Source: DASVBE01 sp963770375 (GTDB lineage Bacteria; Actinomycetota; Actinomycetes; Streptosporangiales; Streptosporangiaceae). From it: 64,000 nucleotides of DNA. The notes under the pieces were generated by a model that was not told where the DNA came from, ran no database searches, and was given only the letters and a program-made list of their open reading frames with translations. The translations under genes were made by a program, and so were the position numbers. Shown piece after piece: positions 7,523 to 16,714 of the stretch. How positions within the stretch are numbered: position 1 is the first letter of the stretch; each line of letters opens with the position of its first letter. The DNA lies in assembly GCA_963770375.1 (NCBI GenBank), contig CAVYPM010000009.1:221471-285470 (forward strand), written 5' to 3'.

Positions 7523-9070
7523 ATGACGAACCTGGCCCAGATCGTCCGTGACGCGCAGGCGGCTCACGGCAGCCGGCTGGCCGTCCGGCAGGGCAGCCTG
7601 ACCATGACCTACGACGAGCTGGCCGCCGCCTGCGGGCGGGCCGTGGCGCTGCTGCGCGGCGCCGGGGTGCAGCCCGGCGACCGGGTCGCGCTGATGCTGC
7701 CGAACGTGCTCGCGTTCCCGGTGCTGTTCCACGGCAGCCTGGCCGCCGGGGCGGTGGTCGTGCCCATGAACCCGCTGCTGAAGAGCCGGGAGGTGGCCCA
7801 CTACCTGGGCGACTCCGGGGCCCGGGTGATCTTCGCCTGGGAGCCGGCCGCGGGCGAGGCGGCCAAGGGCGCGGCCGAGGCGGGCGCCCAGGTGCTGACC
7901 GTGACCCGCCCGGACGCCAGCGACCTGCTGGACGGCCGGGCGACCGACGGGGACTGGTCCCGCCGGGACGGCGCCGACGACGCGGTCATCCTCTACACCT
8001 CGGGCACCACCGGCCGGCCCAAGGGGGCCCGGCTGACCCACGCCAACCTGCTCCGCAACGCCGAGGTCACCGTCGCCACGCTTCTGCACGGCGGCCCGGA
8101 CGACGTGATCATGGGCTGCCTGCCGCTGTTCCACTGCTTCGGGCTGACCTGCGGGCTGAACACCGCGCTGCTCAGCGGCGCGTCGCTGAGCCTGCTGCCC
8201 CGGTTCGATGCGGGCCAGGCGCTGGCGATGATCGCTGATGAGGGCGTCACCGTGTTCGAGGGCGTACCCACCATGTACTCGGCCCTGCTGCACCACCCGG
8301 ACCAGGCCACCGCGGACACCAGCACGCTTCGGCTGTGCGTGTCCGGCGGGGCGGCGCTGCCGGTCGAGGTGCTGCGCAGCTTCGAGGAGGCGTTCGGCTG
8401 CATCATCCTCGAGGGATACGGGCTGTCCGAGACCTCGCCGGTGGCCTCGTTCAACCATCCCGACGCCGAGCGCAAGCCGGGGTCGATCGGCACCCCTATC
8501 GCCGGCGTGCGGATGCGCCTGGTCGGCGCGGACGGCGCGGACACGCCGCCGGGGGAGGTCGGTGAGATCGCGATCGCCGGCCACAACGTGATGAAGGGTT
8601 ACTGGGGCAAGCCGGAAGCCACCGCCGAGGCCATCCCCGACGGCTGGTTCCGCACCGGCGACCTGGCCCGGTGCGACGAGGACGGCTACTACTACATCGT
8701 CGACCGGAAGAAGGAGCTGATCATCCGCGGCGGCTACAACGTCTACCCGCGGGAGGTCGAGGAGGCGCTGTACGAGCACCCGGCGGTGTCCGAGGTGGCG
8801 GTGATCGGGATCCCGCACGAGTCGCTGGGCGAGGAGGTGGGAGCCGCGGTCGCGCTCAAGGCCGGCGCGCAGGCCAGCCCCGAGGAGCTGCGGGCCTTCG
8901 CCCGGGACCGGCTCGCCGCGTACAAGTACCCGCGCCAGGTCTGGCTGGTGGACGAGCTTCCCAAGGGCCCGACCGGCAAGATCCTCCGCCGCGAGGTCCG
9001 CCCGCCCGGAGCGGCGCCAGCCGGGCCGGCGCAGCCAGCCGAGCCAGCACAGCCGCAGGACCAGGCATGA
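7523..9070 (+). CDS. Long-chain fatty-acid/3-hydroxyacyl CoA ligase (AMP-binding)
   Basis: A 515-residue adenylate-forming enzyme. P-loop-like YTSGTTGRPKGA near residue 160, GYGLSETSP near 310, the hinge GWFRTGDLA, and the C-terminal catalytic-lysine motif PKGPTGKILRRE are all intact. ATG 7523 (MTNLAQIV) has GAGGGAG upstream; the longer frame from 7439 starts inside the promoter region. Its stop overlaps the phaC start (ATGA). In this context it probably activates fatty or 3-hydroxy acids to CoA thioesters feeding or recycling polyhydroxyalkanoate. Chain length is not deducible. Confidence 0.88.
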   Translation: MTNLAQIVRDAQAAHGSRLAVRQGSLTMTYDELAAACGRAVALLRGAGVQPGDRVALMLPNVLAFPVLFHGSLAAGAVVVPMNPLLKSREVAHYLGDSGARVIFAWEPAAGEAAKGAAEAGAQVLTVTRPDASDLLDGRATDGDWSRRDGADDAVILYTSGTTGRPKGARLTHANLLRNAEVTVATLLHGGPDDVIMGCLPLFHCFGLTCGLNTALLSGASLSLLPRFDAGQALAMIADEGVTVFEGVPTMYSALLHHPDQATADTSTLRLCVSGGAALPVEVLRSFEEAFGCIILEGYGLSETSPVASFNHPDAERKPGSIGTPIAGVRMRLVGADGADTPPGEVGEIAIAGHNVMKGYWGKPEATAEAIPDGWFRTGDLARCDEDGYYYIVDRKKELIIRGGYNVYPREVEEALYEHPAVSEVAVIGIPHESLGEEVGAAVALKAGAQASPEELRAFARDRLAAYKYPRQVWLVDELPKGPTGKILRREVRPPGAAPAGPAQPAEPAQPQDQA

Positions 9071-10809
9071 CCGCGCCCGGCGCCGAAGGCGCCGATACCG
9101 CAAGCGCCGGCGAGGCCCCGGAGGACGTTGCCGCCGCGCTCGACCTGATGCTGTCCGACGCCGCGCTCGGAGTGCTGCGCCGGTTCCGCCCGAACCTGTC
9201 CCTGACCCGGTTCGGGCTGCGGCTGGCCCGCCAGCCGGTGACCGTCAGCCGCCGGTCCGCCCGGCTGGCCAGCCAGCTGGCCATGATCGCGGCCGGCCGG
9301 TCCGAGCTCGCCCCGCACCCCAAGGACCGCCGGTTCACCGACCCGGCCTGGGCCGGGAACCCGGTGCTGCGCCGCATCCTGCAGGCCTACCTGGTCAGCG
9401 CCGACCTGGCCGAGAAGCTGCTGGCCGACGCCGCGCTGGACTGGCCGGACAGCGAGCGGGCCGGGTTCGTCGTGCGGAACCTGGTCGACGCCGCCGCGCC
9501 GAGCAACAACCCGCTGCTCAGCCCGGTCGCCTGGAAGTCCGCCATCGACACCGGCGGGCTCAGCGCCGTGCGCGGCCTCCGCGCGCTGGCCGGCGACCTG
9601 GCGACCGCGCCGCGGATCCCGTCCATGGTCGCCCCGGACGCGTTCGAGGTCGGGAAGGATCTCGCCGTCACCCCGGGCGCGGTGGTGCACCGGACCGAGG
9701 TCTTCGAGCTGATCCAGTACCAGCCGGCCACGCCGAAGGTGCACCGGTTCCCGGTGGTGATCGTCCCGCCGATGATCAACAAGTTCTACATCACCGACCT
9801 CGCCCCCGGCCGCAGCATGATCGAGTACCTGGTCGGCGAGGGCTTCACGGTGTTCGCGATCTCCTGGCGCAACCCGGACGCACGGCACCGGGACTGGGGC
9901 CTGGACGCTTACGGCGAGGCCGTGCTCGACGCGCTGGATGTCGCCCGGGCGATCACCGGGGCGGCGAAGGCCAGCCTGTGCGCGCTGTGCTCGGGCGGCA
10001 TCCTGTCCGCGATGGTCGCCGCCTACCTCGGCGACACCGGCCGGGCCGGGCAGCTGGCCAGCCTGTACCTCGGCGTGACCGTGCTGGACCAGACCCCGGA
10101 GGGCACCACCGCGGCGCTGATCGACGAGCCGACCGCCGAGCTGGCCGTGGCCGCCTCCCGGGCCCGCGGCTTCCTGGACGGGGCGGCGCTGGCCGAGGTC
10201 TTCGCCTGGCTCAGGCCCAACGACCTGATCTGGAACTACTGGGTCAACAACTACCTCCAGGGCCAGCCCCCGCCCGCGTTCGACATCCTCTACTGGAACG
10301 CCGACACCACCCGGATGCCGGCCGCGCTGCACCGCGACTTCATCCGGCTGGCCATGGCCGGCGCGCTGGCCAAGCCCGACTGCGCGTCGCTGCTCGGCGT
10401 GCCGGTCAACCTGGCCACGGTCGGCACCGACACGTACGTGGTGGCCGGCATCGCCGATCACCTGTGCCCCTGGCAGTCCTGTTACCGCAGCACCCAGCTG
10501 ATCGGCGGCGACGTCCGCTTCGTGCTGTCCACCAGCGGCCACATCGCCTCGATGGTCAACCCGCCGGGCAACCCCAAGGCCCGGTTCCAGGCCGCGCCCG
10601 TGCACGCGGCCGGCGGCCGCTACGAGAACCCAGCCGACCCGCGCGCCTGGCTGGCCGCGGCCCAGACCACCGCGGGCAGCTGGTGGACGGACTACGCGCA
10701 CTGGCTGGCCGAGCGCAGCGGCGGGCGGCGCAACCGCCAGGAGAAGGTAGGCAGCGAGGGCTACCTGCCGCTGGACCTGGCCCCAGGCCGGTACGTCCTT
10801 GACCGGTAA
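9067..10809 (+). CDS. phaC: Polyhydroxyalkanoate synthase
   Basis: A 580-residue PhaC-type alpha/beta-hydrolase-fold polymerase. The central region PVVIVPPMINKFYITDL is the family hallmark. The lipase-like box is ALCSGG with the catalytic Cys at residue 308, the Asp lies in GIADHLCPW and the His in SGHIASMVNPP. The first Gly of the usual GxCxGG box is Ala here. Length and the NPPGNPKA tail fit class I/II synthases that need no PhaE or PhaR. It polymerises 3-hydroxyacyl-CoA. It is translationally coupled to the upstream ligase and followed after 12 bases by phaZ. Confidence 0.92.
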   Translation: MTAPGAEGADTASAGEAPEDVAAALDLMLSDAALGVLRRFRPNLSLTRFGLRLARQPVTVSRRSARLASQLAMIAAGRSELAPHPKDRRFTDPAWAGNPVLRRILQAYLVSADLAEKLLADAALDWPDSERAGFVVRNLVDAAAPSNNPLLSPVAWKSAIDTGGLSAVRGLRALAGDLATAPRIPSMVAPDAFEVGKDLAVTPGAVVHRTEVFELIQYQPATPKVHRFPVVIVPPMINKFYITDLAPGRSMIEYLVGEGFTVFAISWRNPDARHRDWGLDAYGEAVLDALDVARAITGAAKASLCALCSGGILSAMVAAYLGDTGRAGQLASLYLGVTVLDQTPEGTTAALIDEPTAELAVAASRARGFLDGAALAEVFAWLRPNDLIWNYWVNNYLQGQPPPAFDILYWNADTTRMPAALHRDFIRLAMAGALAKPDCASLLGVPVNLATVGTDTYVVAGIADHLCPWQSCYRSTQLIGGDVRFVLSTSGHIASMVNPPGNPKARFQAAPVHAAGGRYENPADPRAWLAAAQTTAGSWWTDYAHWLAERSGGRRNRQEKVGSEGYLPLDLAPGRYVLDR

Positions 10810-10821
10810 GCGGCCATCCCG

Positions 10822-11655
10822 ATGAGAGCACATCAGCGGGCCACGCCGGAGACCGTTCGCAGCATGGTCATCGACGGCCAGCCGCTGCGGGTCGCGATCC
10901 GGCCGGCCCACCCCGCCTCGCGCGGCCGCCCGCCCCTGCTCCTCATGAACGGCATTGGCGCCAGCCTGGACCTGCTCCAGCCGTTCGCCGACGCGCTCAG
11001 CCCGCAGACCGCCGTGATCCGGTTCGACGTGCCGGGGGTCGGCGGCTCACCCCTGCCGCGTCGCCCCTACCGCTTCACCGGCCTGAGCCGCCTGGTCGCG
11101 AACCTGCTCACCGCGCTCGGCCATCAGAAGGCCGACGTTCTCGGCATCTCCTGGGGCGGCGGCCTGGCCCAGCACTTTGCCGCCTTCCAGCGCGGCCGCT
11201 GCCGGCGGCTGGTCCTGGTCAGCACCGCGACCGGCGCGCTGATGGTGCCCGCCCGGCCCGCCGTGCTGGCCCGGATGATCACCCCGCGCCGCTACCTGGA
11301 CCGGCAGTACCTGAGCCGGGTCGCCGGGGACCTGTACGGCGGCTCGGCCCGGGACGACGGCGCGCGGATCGCCGCCCAGATGCACGCCAGCAGCCGGGTC
11401 GGCTCGGCCCAGGGCTACCTGTACCAGCTGGCCGCCGGGGCGGGCTGGACGAGCGTCCCGTTCCTGCCGTTTGTCCGGCAGCCGACGCTGATCCTGTCCG
11501 GCGACGACGACCCGCTGATCCCCCTGGCCAACGCCCGGCTGATGCGGGCCCTGATCCCGGGCGCGCGGCTGCACGTCTACCACGGCGGGCACCTGGGCCT
11601 GGTCACCGAGGCCGCGACGCTCGCCCCCGTGGTCGAGGACTTCCTGACGGAGTGA
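10822..11655 (+). CDS. phaZ: Intracellular PHA depolymerase (mcl type)
   Basis: A 277-residue alpha/beta hydrolase closely matching Pseudomonas-type medium-chain-length PhaZ in layout: GISWGG nucleophile (Ser110), LVSTATGALMVPARP, PRRYLDRQY, LAAGAGWTS, SGDDDPLIPL (Asp) and HGGHLGL (His). It would release 3-hydroxy acids from stored polymer. With phaC directly upstream and a CoA ligase ahead of that, the operon can both make and mobilise the polymer. Confidence 0.88.
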   Translation: MRAHQRATPETVRSMVIDGQPLRVAIRPAHPASRGRPPLLLMNGIGASLDLLQPFADALSPQTAVIRFDVPGVGGSPLPRRPYRFTGLSRLVANLLTALGHQKADVLGISWGGGLAQHFAAFQRGRCRRLVLVSTATGALMVPARPAVLARMITPRRYLDRQYLSRVAGDLYGGSARDDGARIAAQMHASSRVGSAQGYLYQLAAGAGWTSVPFLPFVRQPTLILSGDDDPLIPLANARLMRALIPGARLHVYHGGHLGLVTEAATLAPVVEDFLTE

Positions 11656-11670
11656 AGGAGGACGTACGCC

Positions 11671-12843
11671 ATGCCGAACGCTGACGCCGACTTCTACGCG
11701 CTGGAGCAACTGCTCGACGACCGGGGCCGGGACGCGGTGCGGCGCACCCGCGATTTCATGACTACGCAGGTCGAGCCGGTCATCAACCGGTACTGGACCC
11801 GGGAGGAGTTCCCGCACGACCTGATCCCGGCGATAGCCGCCCTGGGTATCGCGGGTACCGCCTACGAGGGATACGGCTGCCCGGGCGGCGGCCCGCTGCT
11901 GGACGGCATGCTCGCGATGGAGCTGGCCAGGACCGACCCGTCGCTGTCCACGTTCATGGGCGTGCACAGCGGCCTGGCCATGGGCTCGGTCTACCTGTGC
12001 GGGTCGGAGGAGCAGAAGCAGCGCTGGCTGCCCGCGATGGCCCGGCTGGAGAAGATCGGCGCGTTCGGCCTGACCGAGCCGGAGGTCGGCTCGGGCGTGG
12101 CCGGCGGGCTGACCACCACCGCCCGCCGGGACGGCGATCACTGGGTGCTGACCGGCCAGAAGAAGTGGATCGGCAACGCCACGTTCGCCGACTACATCGT
12201 GATCTGGGCCCGGGACCCGGACGACAACCAGGTCAAGGGCTTCGTCGTGGAGAAGGGCACGCCTGGCCTGACCACCACCAAGATGACCGACAAGATCGCG
12301 CTGCGGGTCGTCCAGAACGCGCTTATCGACCTGGACGGCGTGCGCCTCCCGGAGGCGAACCGCCTCCAGCTCGCCCGGTCCTTCCGCGACACCGCCAGGG
12401 TCCTGCGCATCACCCGGGCCGGGGTGGCCTGGCAGGCCGTCGGCTGCGCCCGCGGCGCGTACGAGCACGCGCTGGCCTACGCCGGGAAGAGGCACCAGTT
12501 CGGGCGGCCGATCGCCGGCTTCCAGCTGGTCCAGGACCTGCTGGTCCGCATGCTCGGGAACGTGACCTCCTCCGCCTGCCTGTGCGCCCGGCTGGCCCAG
12601 CTGCAGGCCGAAGGCCAGGCCGCGGACGAGCACTCCGCGCTGGCCAAGGCGTTCTGCACGGTCCGGATGCGGGAGACCGTCGGCTGGGCCCGGGAGCTCC
12701 TTGGCGGCAACGGCATCCTGCTGGAGAACCAGGTCGGCCGGTTCGTCGCCGACGCCGAGGCGATCTACTCCTACGAGGGCACAAGAGAGATCAACACGCT
12801 GGTCGTCGGCCGCGCGATCACCGGCCAGAGCGCGTTCGTCTGA
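11671..12843 (+). CDS. Acyl-CoA dehydrogenase (glutaryl-CoA dehydrogenase-like)
   Basis: A 390-residue flavoprotein with FGLTEPEVGSGV (FAD/substrate signature), WIGNATFADYIVIWAR, GKRHQFGRPI and, near the C-terminus, AIYSYEGTREINTLVVGRAITG. The Glu of YEGT is the catalytic base position of glutaryl-CoA and related dehydrogenases. GGAGG precedes the ATG. As the last gene of the PHA operon it may oxidise acyl-CoA produced by the CoA ligase. The true substrate (glutaryl or medium-chain acyl) is not resolved by sequence. Confidence 0.85.
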   Translation: MPNADADFYALEQLLDDRGRDAVRRTRDFMTTQVEPVINRYWTREEFPHDLIPAIAALGIAGTAYEGYGCPGGGPLLDGMLAMELARTDPSLSTFMGVHSGLAMGSVYLCGSEEQKQRWLPAMARLEKIGAFGLTEPEVGSGVAGGLTTTARRDGDHWVLTGQKKWIGNATFADYIVIWARDPDDNQVKGFVVEKGTPGLTTTKMTDKIALRVVQNALIDLDGVRLPEANRLQLARSFRDTARVLRITRAGVAWQAVGCARGAYEHALAYAGKRHQFGRPIAGFQLVQDLLVRMLGNVTSSACLCARLAQLQAEGQAADEHSALAKAFCTVRMRETVGWARELLGGNGILLENQVGRFVADAEAIYSYEGTREINTLVVGRAITGQSAFV

Positions 12844-12870
12844 CCGGCCGCCGGGGCGCCAGGCGCCGGG
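12844..12870. terminator. Possible bidirectional hairpin between convergent genes
   Basis: An imperfect GC-rich dyad centred on GCGCC-A-GGCGC fills the 30-bp gap between the acyl-CoA dehydrogenase stop and the convergent carboxylesterase stop. Confidence 0.35.
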
Positions 12871-12873
12871 CCG

Positions 12874-14403
12874 CTACCTGATGCCGTCCCACAGCGCGCG
12901 CTCGGCGCCGTCCGGGTCGGCCACCTCGGTGACCAGCCCGGTCAGCACACCCGTCGGCCTCTTGTGGACGGAATACGGTTTCCAGCCCGGCGAGCCATCG
13001 CTGATAAACGAGACCCAGGTGTAGTGCGCAGCGTCGGCGACCTCCTGCGACGGCTGGTCGCCGATCAGCTCGTGGACGTCGTCCCGGCCGGTGGTGCCGA
13101 ACACGAACGGGATCTCCACCGCATGGCAGGCGCCCAGGCCCCGGTTCGCCTCCGGCGCCGGGTGGTCGAACCGGTACACCCAGGTCGGCGTGGCCTCGGA
13201 GCCGGCCGGGCTGGCCGCGGACGCCGCGGACACCCGGGCCTCGGCGACCCGGACCGCCGGGATCGCGAAGAACCAGTCGGTGATCACGGCGGCCAGCACG
13301 TCACCCGGGCTGGCCCCGGGCCGGGCCGCCCGGTACACCTCCAGCCCGGCGGCGTCCAGGCCGTACGCGCCCGCCGCGGCGGCCAGCATGTCGTCGTCGA
13401 TCAGCCCGATGGTCCCGGCCGCGACCAGGAACAGCCGGGCCTCCTCCCGGTTCGACCCGATCAGCAGCGGGACCTGGCCGCCCTGCCCGGCTGCGATCGC
13501 CTCCAGCGGCGGCCGGGGCAGCACGTCGCCGTCCACGACCGGCGCGAACGGCAGCAGGCTCAGCGCCAGGCTGCCCCACTTGGCCGGGTCCGGCGCCGTC
13601 TGCACCTCCACCACCAGGTCGGACGCGGCCGCGACGAGCCGGTCCAGCGGGACCCCGGCGAGCGCCTCCCGGTCCGCGGGCACGCCCAGCGCCGCGGCCA
13701 GGTGGCCCGTCACCCTCTGCGCGGTCTCCGGGTCCAGCGCGTGCGCGGCCGCCCCGCTCTGCGCGATGGCCTGGGCGAACAGGCCCTCGGACCGCGGCAT
13801 GGACAGCAGCGTGGTGACGCTCATCGCCCCGGCCGACTCGCCGGCGACGGTGACCCGCGCCGGGTCGCCGCCGAACGCGGCGATGTTGTCCTGCACCCAG
13901 CGCAGCGCGGCCAGCTGGTCGAGCAGGCCCAGGTTGGCCACGCCGTCGCCGAGGTACAGGAACCCGGTGGCGGACAGCCGGTAGTTGATGGTCACGCACA
14001 CGACGCCGGACCGGGCGAACGCGGTGCCGTCGTAGGCGCCGACCGACCCGGACCCGTTCATGAACGAGCCGCCGTGGATCCAGACCAGCACCGGCAGCCC
14101 TGACGCCCCCGGGTCCGGGGTCCAGACGCTCAGGTTCAGGAACTCGTCCCCGGCGATGACCTCCTCGGGGAACAGCTTCTGGTACTGCGGCGGGTAGTCG
14201 CCCTTGGGCGAGGTCGGGCCGTGGCCGGTGGCCTGCCGGGTGCCGGACCAGGGCCGGGCCGGCTTCGGCGGCCGCATCAGGTCGTGCCCGGTTGGCGGGG
14301 CCGCGTACGGCACTCCGAGGAAGGAGTGCACGCCACCGGATGTCCGCCCCTGCACCGCGCCTGCGGTAGTCATTACGACCGGGCCCTGGCTCGTCTCGCT
14401 CAT
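12874..14403 (-). CDS. Type-B carboxylesterase
   Basis: A 509-residue esterase/lipase of the carboxylesterase (cholinesterase) family. The oxyanion segment VWIHGGSFMNGSG, nucleophile elbow VAGESAGAMS, acidic residue in GSNREEARLF and the late His of ACHAVEIPFVFG form a complete triad. The start at 14403 (MSETSQGPVV) has GAGGGGA upstream; the ORF start at 14565 adds 54 arginine-rich residues unlike the family. No signal peptide is evident, so it is probably cytoplasmic. The substrate is unknown. It converges on the PHA operon but shares no signal with it. Confidence 0.85.
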   Translation of the reverse strand: MSETSQGPVVMTTAGAVQGRTSGGVHSFLGVPYAAPPTGHDLMRPPKPARPWSGTRQATGHGPTSPKGDYPPQYQKLFPEEVIAGDEFLNLSVWTPDPGASGLPVLVWIHGGSFMNGSGSVGAYDGTAFARSGVVCVTINYRLSATGFLYLGDGVANLGLLDQLAALRWVQDNIAAFGGDPARVTVAGESAGAMSVTTLLSMPRSEGLFAQAIAQSGAAAHALDPETAQRVTGHLAAALGVPADREALAGVPLDRLVAAASDLVVEVQTAPDPAKWGSLALSLLPFAPVVDGDVLPRPPLEAIAAGQGGQVPLLIGSNREEARLFLVAAGTIGLIDDDMLAAAAGAYGLDAAGLEVYRAARPGASPGDVLAAVITDWFFAIPAVRVAEARVSAASAASPAGSEATPTWVYRFDHPAPEANRGLGACHAVEIPFVFGTTGRDDVHELIGDQPSQEVADAAHYTWVSFISDGSPGWKPYSVHKRPTGVLTGLVTEVADPDGAERALWDGIR

Positions 14404-14594
14404 CGACCGTCCCCTCGCCGCCAGCCTGACCTTCTCAGCCACACGCTGTCGTAGCAGGCCAGAAGGTGTCAATCGGCACGGCGCCGGGGCCGGGATCAGC
14501 GGCCTAGCAGGCCAGGCTCGCTGGTGCTCGGTGCTGCGCTGCGGCGCCCGCGCCAAGATGCGCACCTACCGCGCCCGCTACTATCCCGGCCCGG

Positions 14595-14974
14595 TCAGCC
14601 CCCCGCGGGCCGCCGGGCCTGCTCGAACGGCAGACGGTCGAAGATGATCCGCAGGTGGCTGATCTTGCCGTCGCGCACGGTCAGGCACTCCGCCCCGGGC
14701 GCATCCTTGACCGGCACGGTACCGGTGTCGTACATGAGCACCGCGGTCTCGTCGTCCCCGAACGCGGCGATGAGCTTCGAGCTGGTCAGGATCTGCGTGA
14801 ACGGGCCCATGAAGCCGCGGAACGCCGCCGCGCCGTCCAGCCGCCGGCCGGGGCCAGGCACACGATGTCGTCGGCCACGTAGCTCATCGCCCGCTCGAAG
14901 TCACCCCCGGTCCAGGCCCGGTGATAAGCCAGCGCAGTCTCCAGCGCCGCGCCGCCCGGCTCGGTCATCAGCAT
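14595..14974 (-). pseudogene. SnoaL-like (NTF2-fold) protein, one-base frameshift
   Basis: Two overlapping frames make one ~126-residue SnoaL-like protein. The first (from ATG 14974, GGGAGG 5 bases upstream) reads ALAYHRAWTGGDFERAMSYV and DIVCLAPAG; the second continues RLDGAAAFRGFMGPFTQIL and ends LRIIFDRLPFEQARRPAGG. The join needs one extra base near 14844-14850, in a GC run, so one base is missing. The fold binds small hydrophobic molecules, and members include polyketide cyclases, isomerases and ketosteroid-isomerase relatives. Either a sequencing error or a decayed gene. It lies 10 bp downstream of the heme-binding-like gene on the same strand and may be co-transcribed. Confidence 0.6.
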
Positions 14975-14984
14975 CGGCCTCCCG

Positions 14985-15917
14985 TCAGGGCCCGGACTGG
15001 CGGGTGAGGTTGCCTACGGTGACGTGCGGCCAGCTGAGGCCGGCGAAGTTCAGCAGCACGACCTGCGAGTACTGCAGGAAGTTCGGCGTGTTCGAGCCCT
15101 GCGGCGTCTGCAGCCAGAAGGTGGCGTGCATCCGGGCGGCGTCCGCGTTGGCGTTGGCCTTGCCCTTCAGGAACGCGGTGTTCGCCGTGCCGCCGCCCAC
15201 GATGTCCGCGTTCTTGGTGAACACGTGCAGCGTCGTGGTGCTGCCGATGTTCGGCTTCGCGTGCGCGGTCAGCACCGAGTTGGGGTTGTTGACCATGGCC
15301 TGGGTGACGTTTTTCAGGCCGGGCGGCTGCGTGCGGAACTGGCTGGGCTTGGACAGGTCCGACTCGTCGAACGGGACCGTCTGATTGGGGCTGCCGATCG
15401 TGAACGGCGTGATCGAGACGTTAGGAATGGACGGCGGGCCTGACGTGGTCTTCGCCGTGCCCTGGGCCAGGATCGTGGTGCCGTGCGGGATCGAGGCCAG
15501 CCGGGCGATCGTGGCGACCTCCTTGGGCGCCGTGGTGACCGGGATGTTCAGCCACAGCCCGGGCTCGAAGTGCAGCCCGGCCGGCGCGCCGTTGACGATC
15601 ACGTTGATGTCCTGGATCTGCTGCAGGTAGGACAGGCCGTGCATGGTGATGTCGTTCTGGAGCAGGCCCCGGTTCGGGATGGCGCCCGGGATGGCCGAGA
15701 ACGTGAGCTCCTCGGTGGTCACGTTGAGCTCGAGGAAGTGATCCTGGCCGGGGTGGTGCGGCCGCCAGATCGTGTTGAAGCCCGTGCCGGACCAGCTGCC
15801 GGACAGGTTGGCGAGCTGGCCGAGCGGGGTCCCGCCGGCCGCGTCCGGGGCTATCGCGGCGGCCGCAGGCTCGATCGGTGGCAGTGGCTGGAAAGCGAAG
15901 TCCGCGGACAGATCCAT
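14985..15917 (-). CDS. Uncharacterised lipocalin/nitrobindin-like beta-barrel protein
   Basis: A 310-residue soluble protein without signal peptide or membrane segment. Near residue 38 it reads LSGSWSGTGFNTIWRP, which resembles the first strand of lipocalin/nitrobindin-type barrels (GxW motif); proteins of this type are often labelled heme-binding. The rest is strand-rich with many Thr, Asn and Pro, including LHFEPGLWLNIPVT. No His that could be assigned as heme ligand stands out. Function unknown. Followed closely by the frameshifted SnoaL-like gene. Confidence 0.55.
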   Translation of the reverse strand: MDLSADFAFQPLPPIEPAAAAIAPDAAGGTPLGQLANLSGSWSGTGFNTIWRPHHPGQDHFLELNVTTEELTFSAIPGAIPNRGLLQNDITMHGLSYLQQIQDINVIVNGAPAGLHFEPGLWLNIPVTTAPKEVATIARLASIPHGTTILAQGTAKTTSGPPSIPNVSITPFTIGSPNQTVPFDESDLSKPSQFRTQPPGLKNVTQAMVNNPNSVLTAHAKPNIGSTTTLHVFTKNADIVGGGTANTAFLKGKANANADAARMHATFWLQTPQGSNTPNFLQYSQVVLLNFAGLSWPHVTVGNLTRQSGP

Positions 15918-16064
15918 GATTCCCCCTAGGATCAGGAAGCAGCTGACCGGTCCATTTCTATCCCCAAATGGTGATCAGTTCCACCGGTCATGGTGAGCCG
16001 CGGGCGTCATCCGGGCTACCCCACGTCGGACCTGGCCATATCTTCCTGGTCCCAGCAGCCGGAC

Positions 16065-16100
16065 GCCGGGCTGCGCGCCACCTCGTGGGCGCAGCCCGGC
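16065..16100. terminator. Strong hairpin downstream of cold-shock gene
   Basis: GCCGGGCTGCGC pairs perfectly with GCGCAGCCCGGC, and the intervening bases add CCAC-CTC-GTGG, giving a 16-bp stem with one bulged base and a 3-base loop. No T-run. It lies 45 bases past the csp stop and ahead of the next gene on the same strand. Confidence 0.7.
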
Positions 16101-16119
16101 GTACCTGGCTTAACGGCTA

Positions 16120-16138
16120 GCTGCCCTCGCCGGGCAGC
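16120..16138. terminator. Short hairpin at the end of cold-shock gene
   Basis: GCTGCCC-N5-GGGCAGC, only 6 bases from the csp stop codon. It stands in tandem with the larger hairpin at 16065-16100. Confidence 0.55.
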
Positions 16139-16144
16139 CAGCGG

Positions 16145-16348
16145 TCAGATCGGCTGGACCGCCTCGGCCTGCGGGCCCTTGGCCCCCTGGGTGGTGGTGA
16201 ACTCGACCCGCTGGTTCTCCTCGAGGCTGCGGTAGCCGGACGACTGGATAGCGGAGTAGTGCACGAAGACGTCGGAGGTGCCATCGTCTGGGGCGATGAA
16301 ACCGAAGCCCTTGTCCGCGTTGAACCACTTCACAGTGCCTTGAGCCAT
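16145..16348 (-). CDS. cspA: Cold-shock domain protein
   Basis: A 67-residue CSD protein with both RNA-binding motifs: KGFGFI (RNP1) and DVFVHYSAI (RNP2), starting MAQGTVKWFNADKG. Such proteins melt secondary structure in mRNA. CAGGAGAAG precedes the ATG. It diverges from a DEAD-box helicase gene across a 366-bp gap that should hold its long leader, and two tandem hairpins follow it. Confidence 0.95.
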   Translation of the reverse strand: MAQGTVKWFNADKGFGFIAPDDGTSDVFVHYSAIQSSGYRSLEENQRVEFTTTQGAKGPQAEAVQPI

Positions 16349-16714
16349 CTGATACTTCTCCTGCTTGACGATCGTCGGAAGCCACGTATGTGAGTCCCGG
16401 GCTGCTGCGACCGCCTGCCGGTCAATATCAACTGGCCAGGCACAGGGCGCCGCTGTCAGAATTCACAGCGCTCGTTACGTGCCGGAACTTCGACTACAAC
16501 CGCATCCATTAAACACCATCGCGCCGAGCGGTCGGGCAGTAACGCGGCGGATGGGAGGTAGAGTGGGCCCGCACGAAGCTTCGTGCGGCGCGGCCAGAGG
16601 GGCCGCGCGGGTCGTACTCAGCGCGTTTCCTCCCCCTGCGCTCTGCTCAGCAGACTGGTTTCCACGGATCTTGGTGGCTGCCATAAATGCGGCCACTGAT
16701 CCGGAAGAGGAACC
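16349..16714. other. Intergenic region between divergent csp and helicase genes
   Basis: 366 bp without a credible gene. It is less GC-rich than its surroundings near 16480-16520 and must contain both divergent promoters and the csp 5' leader. I could not identify a convincing -35/-10 pair or a cold-box. Confidence 0.6.
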
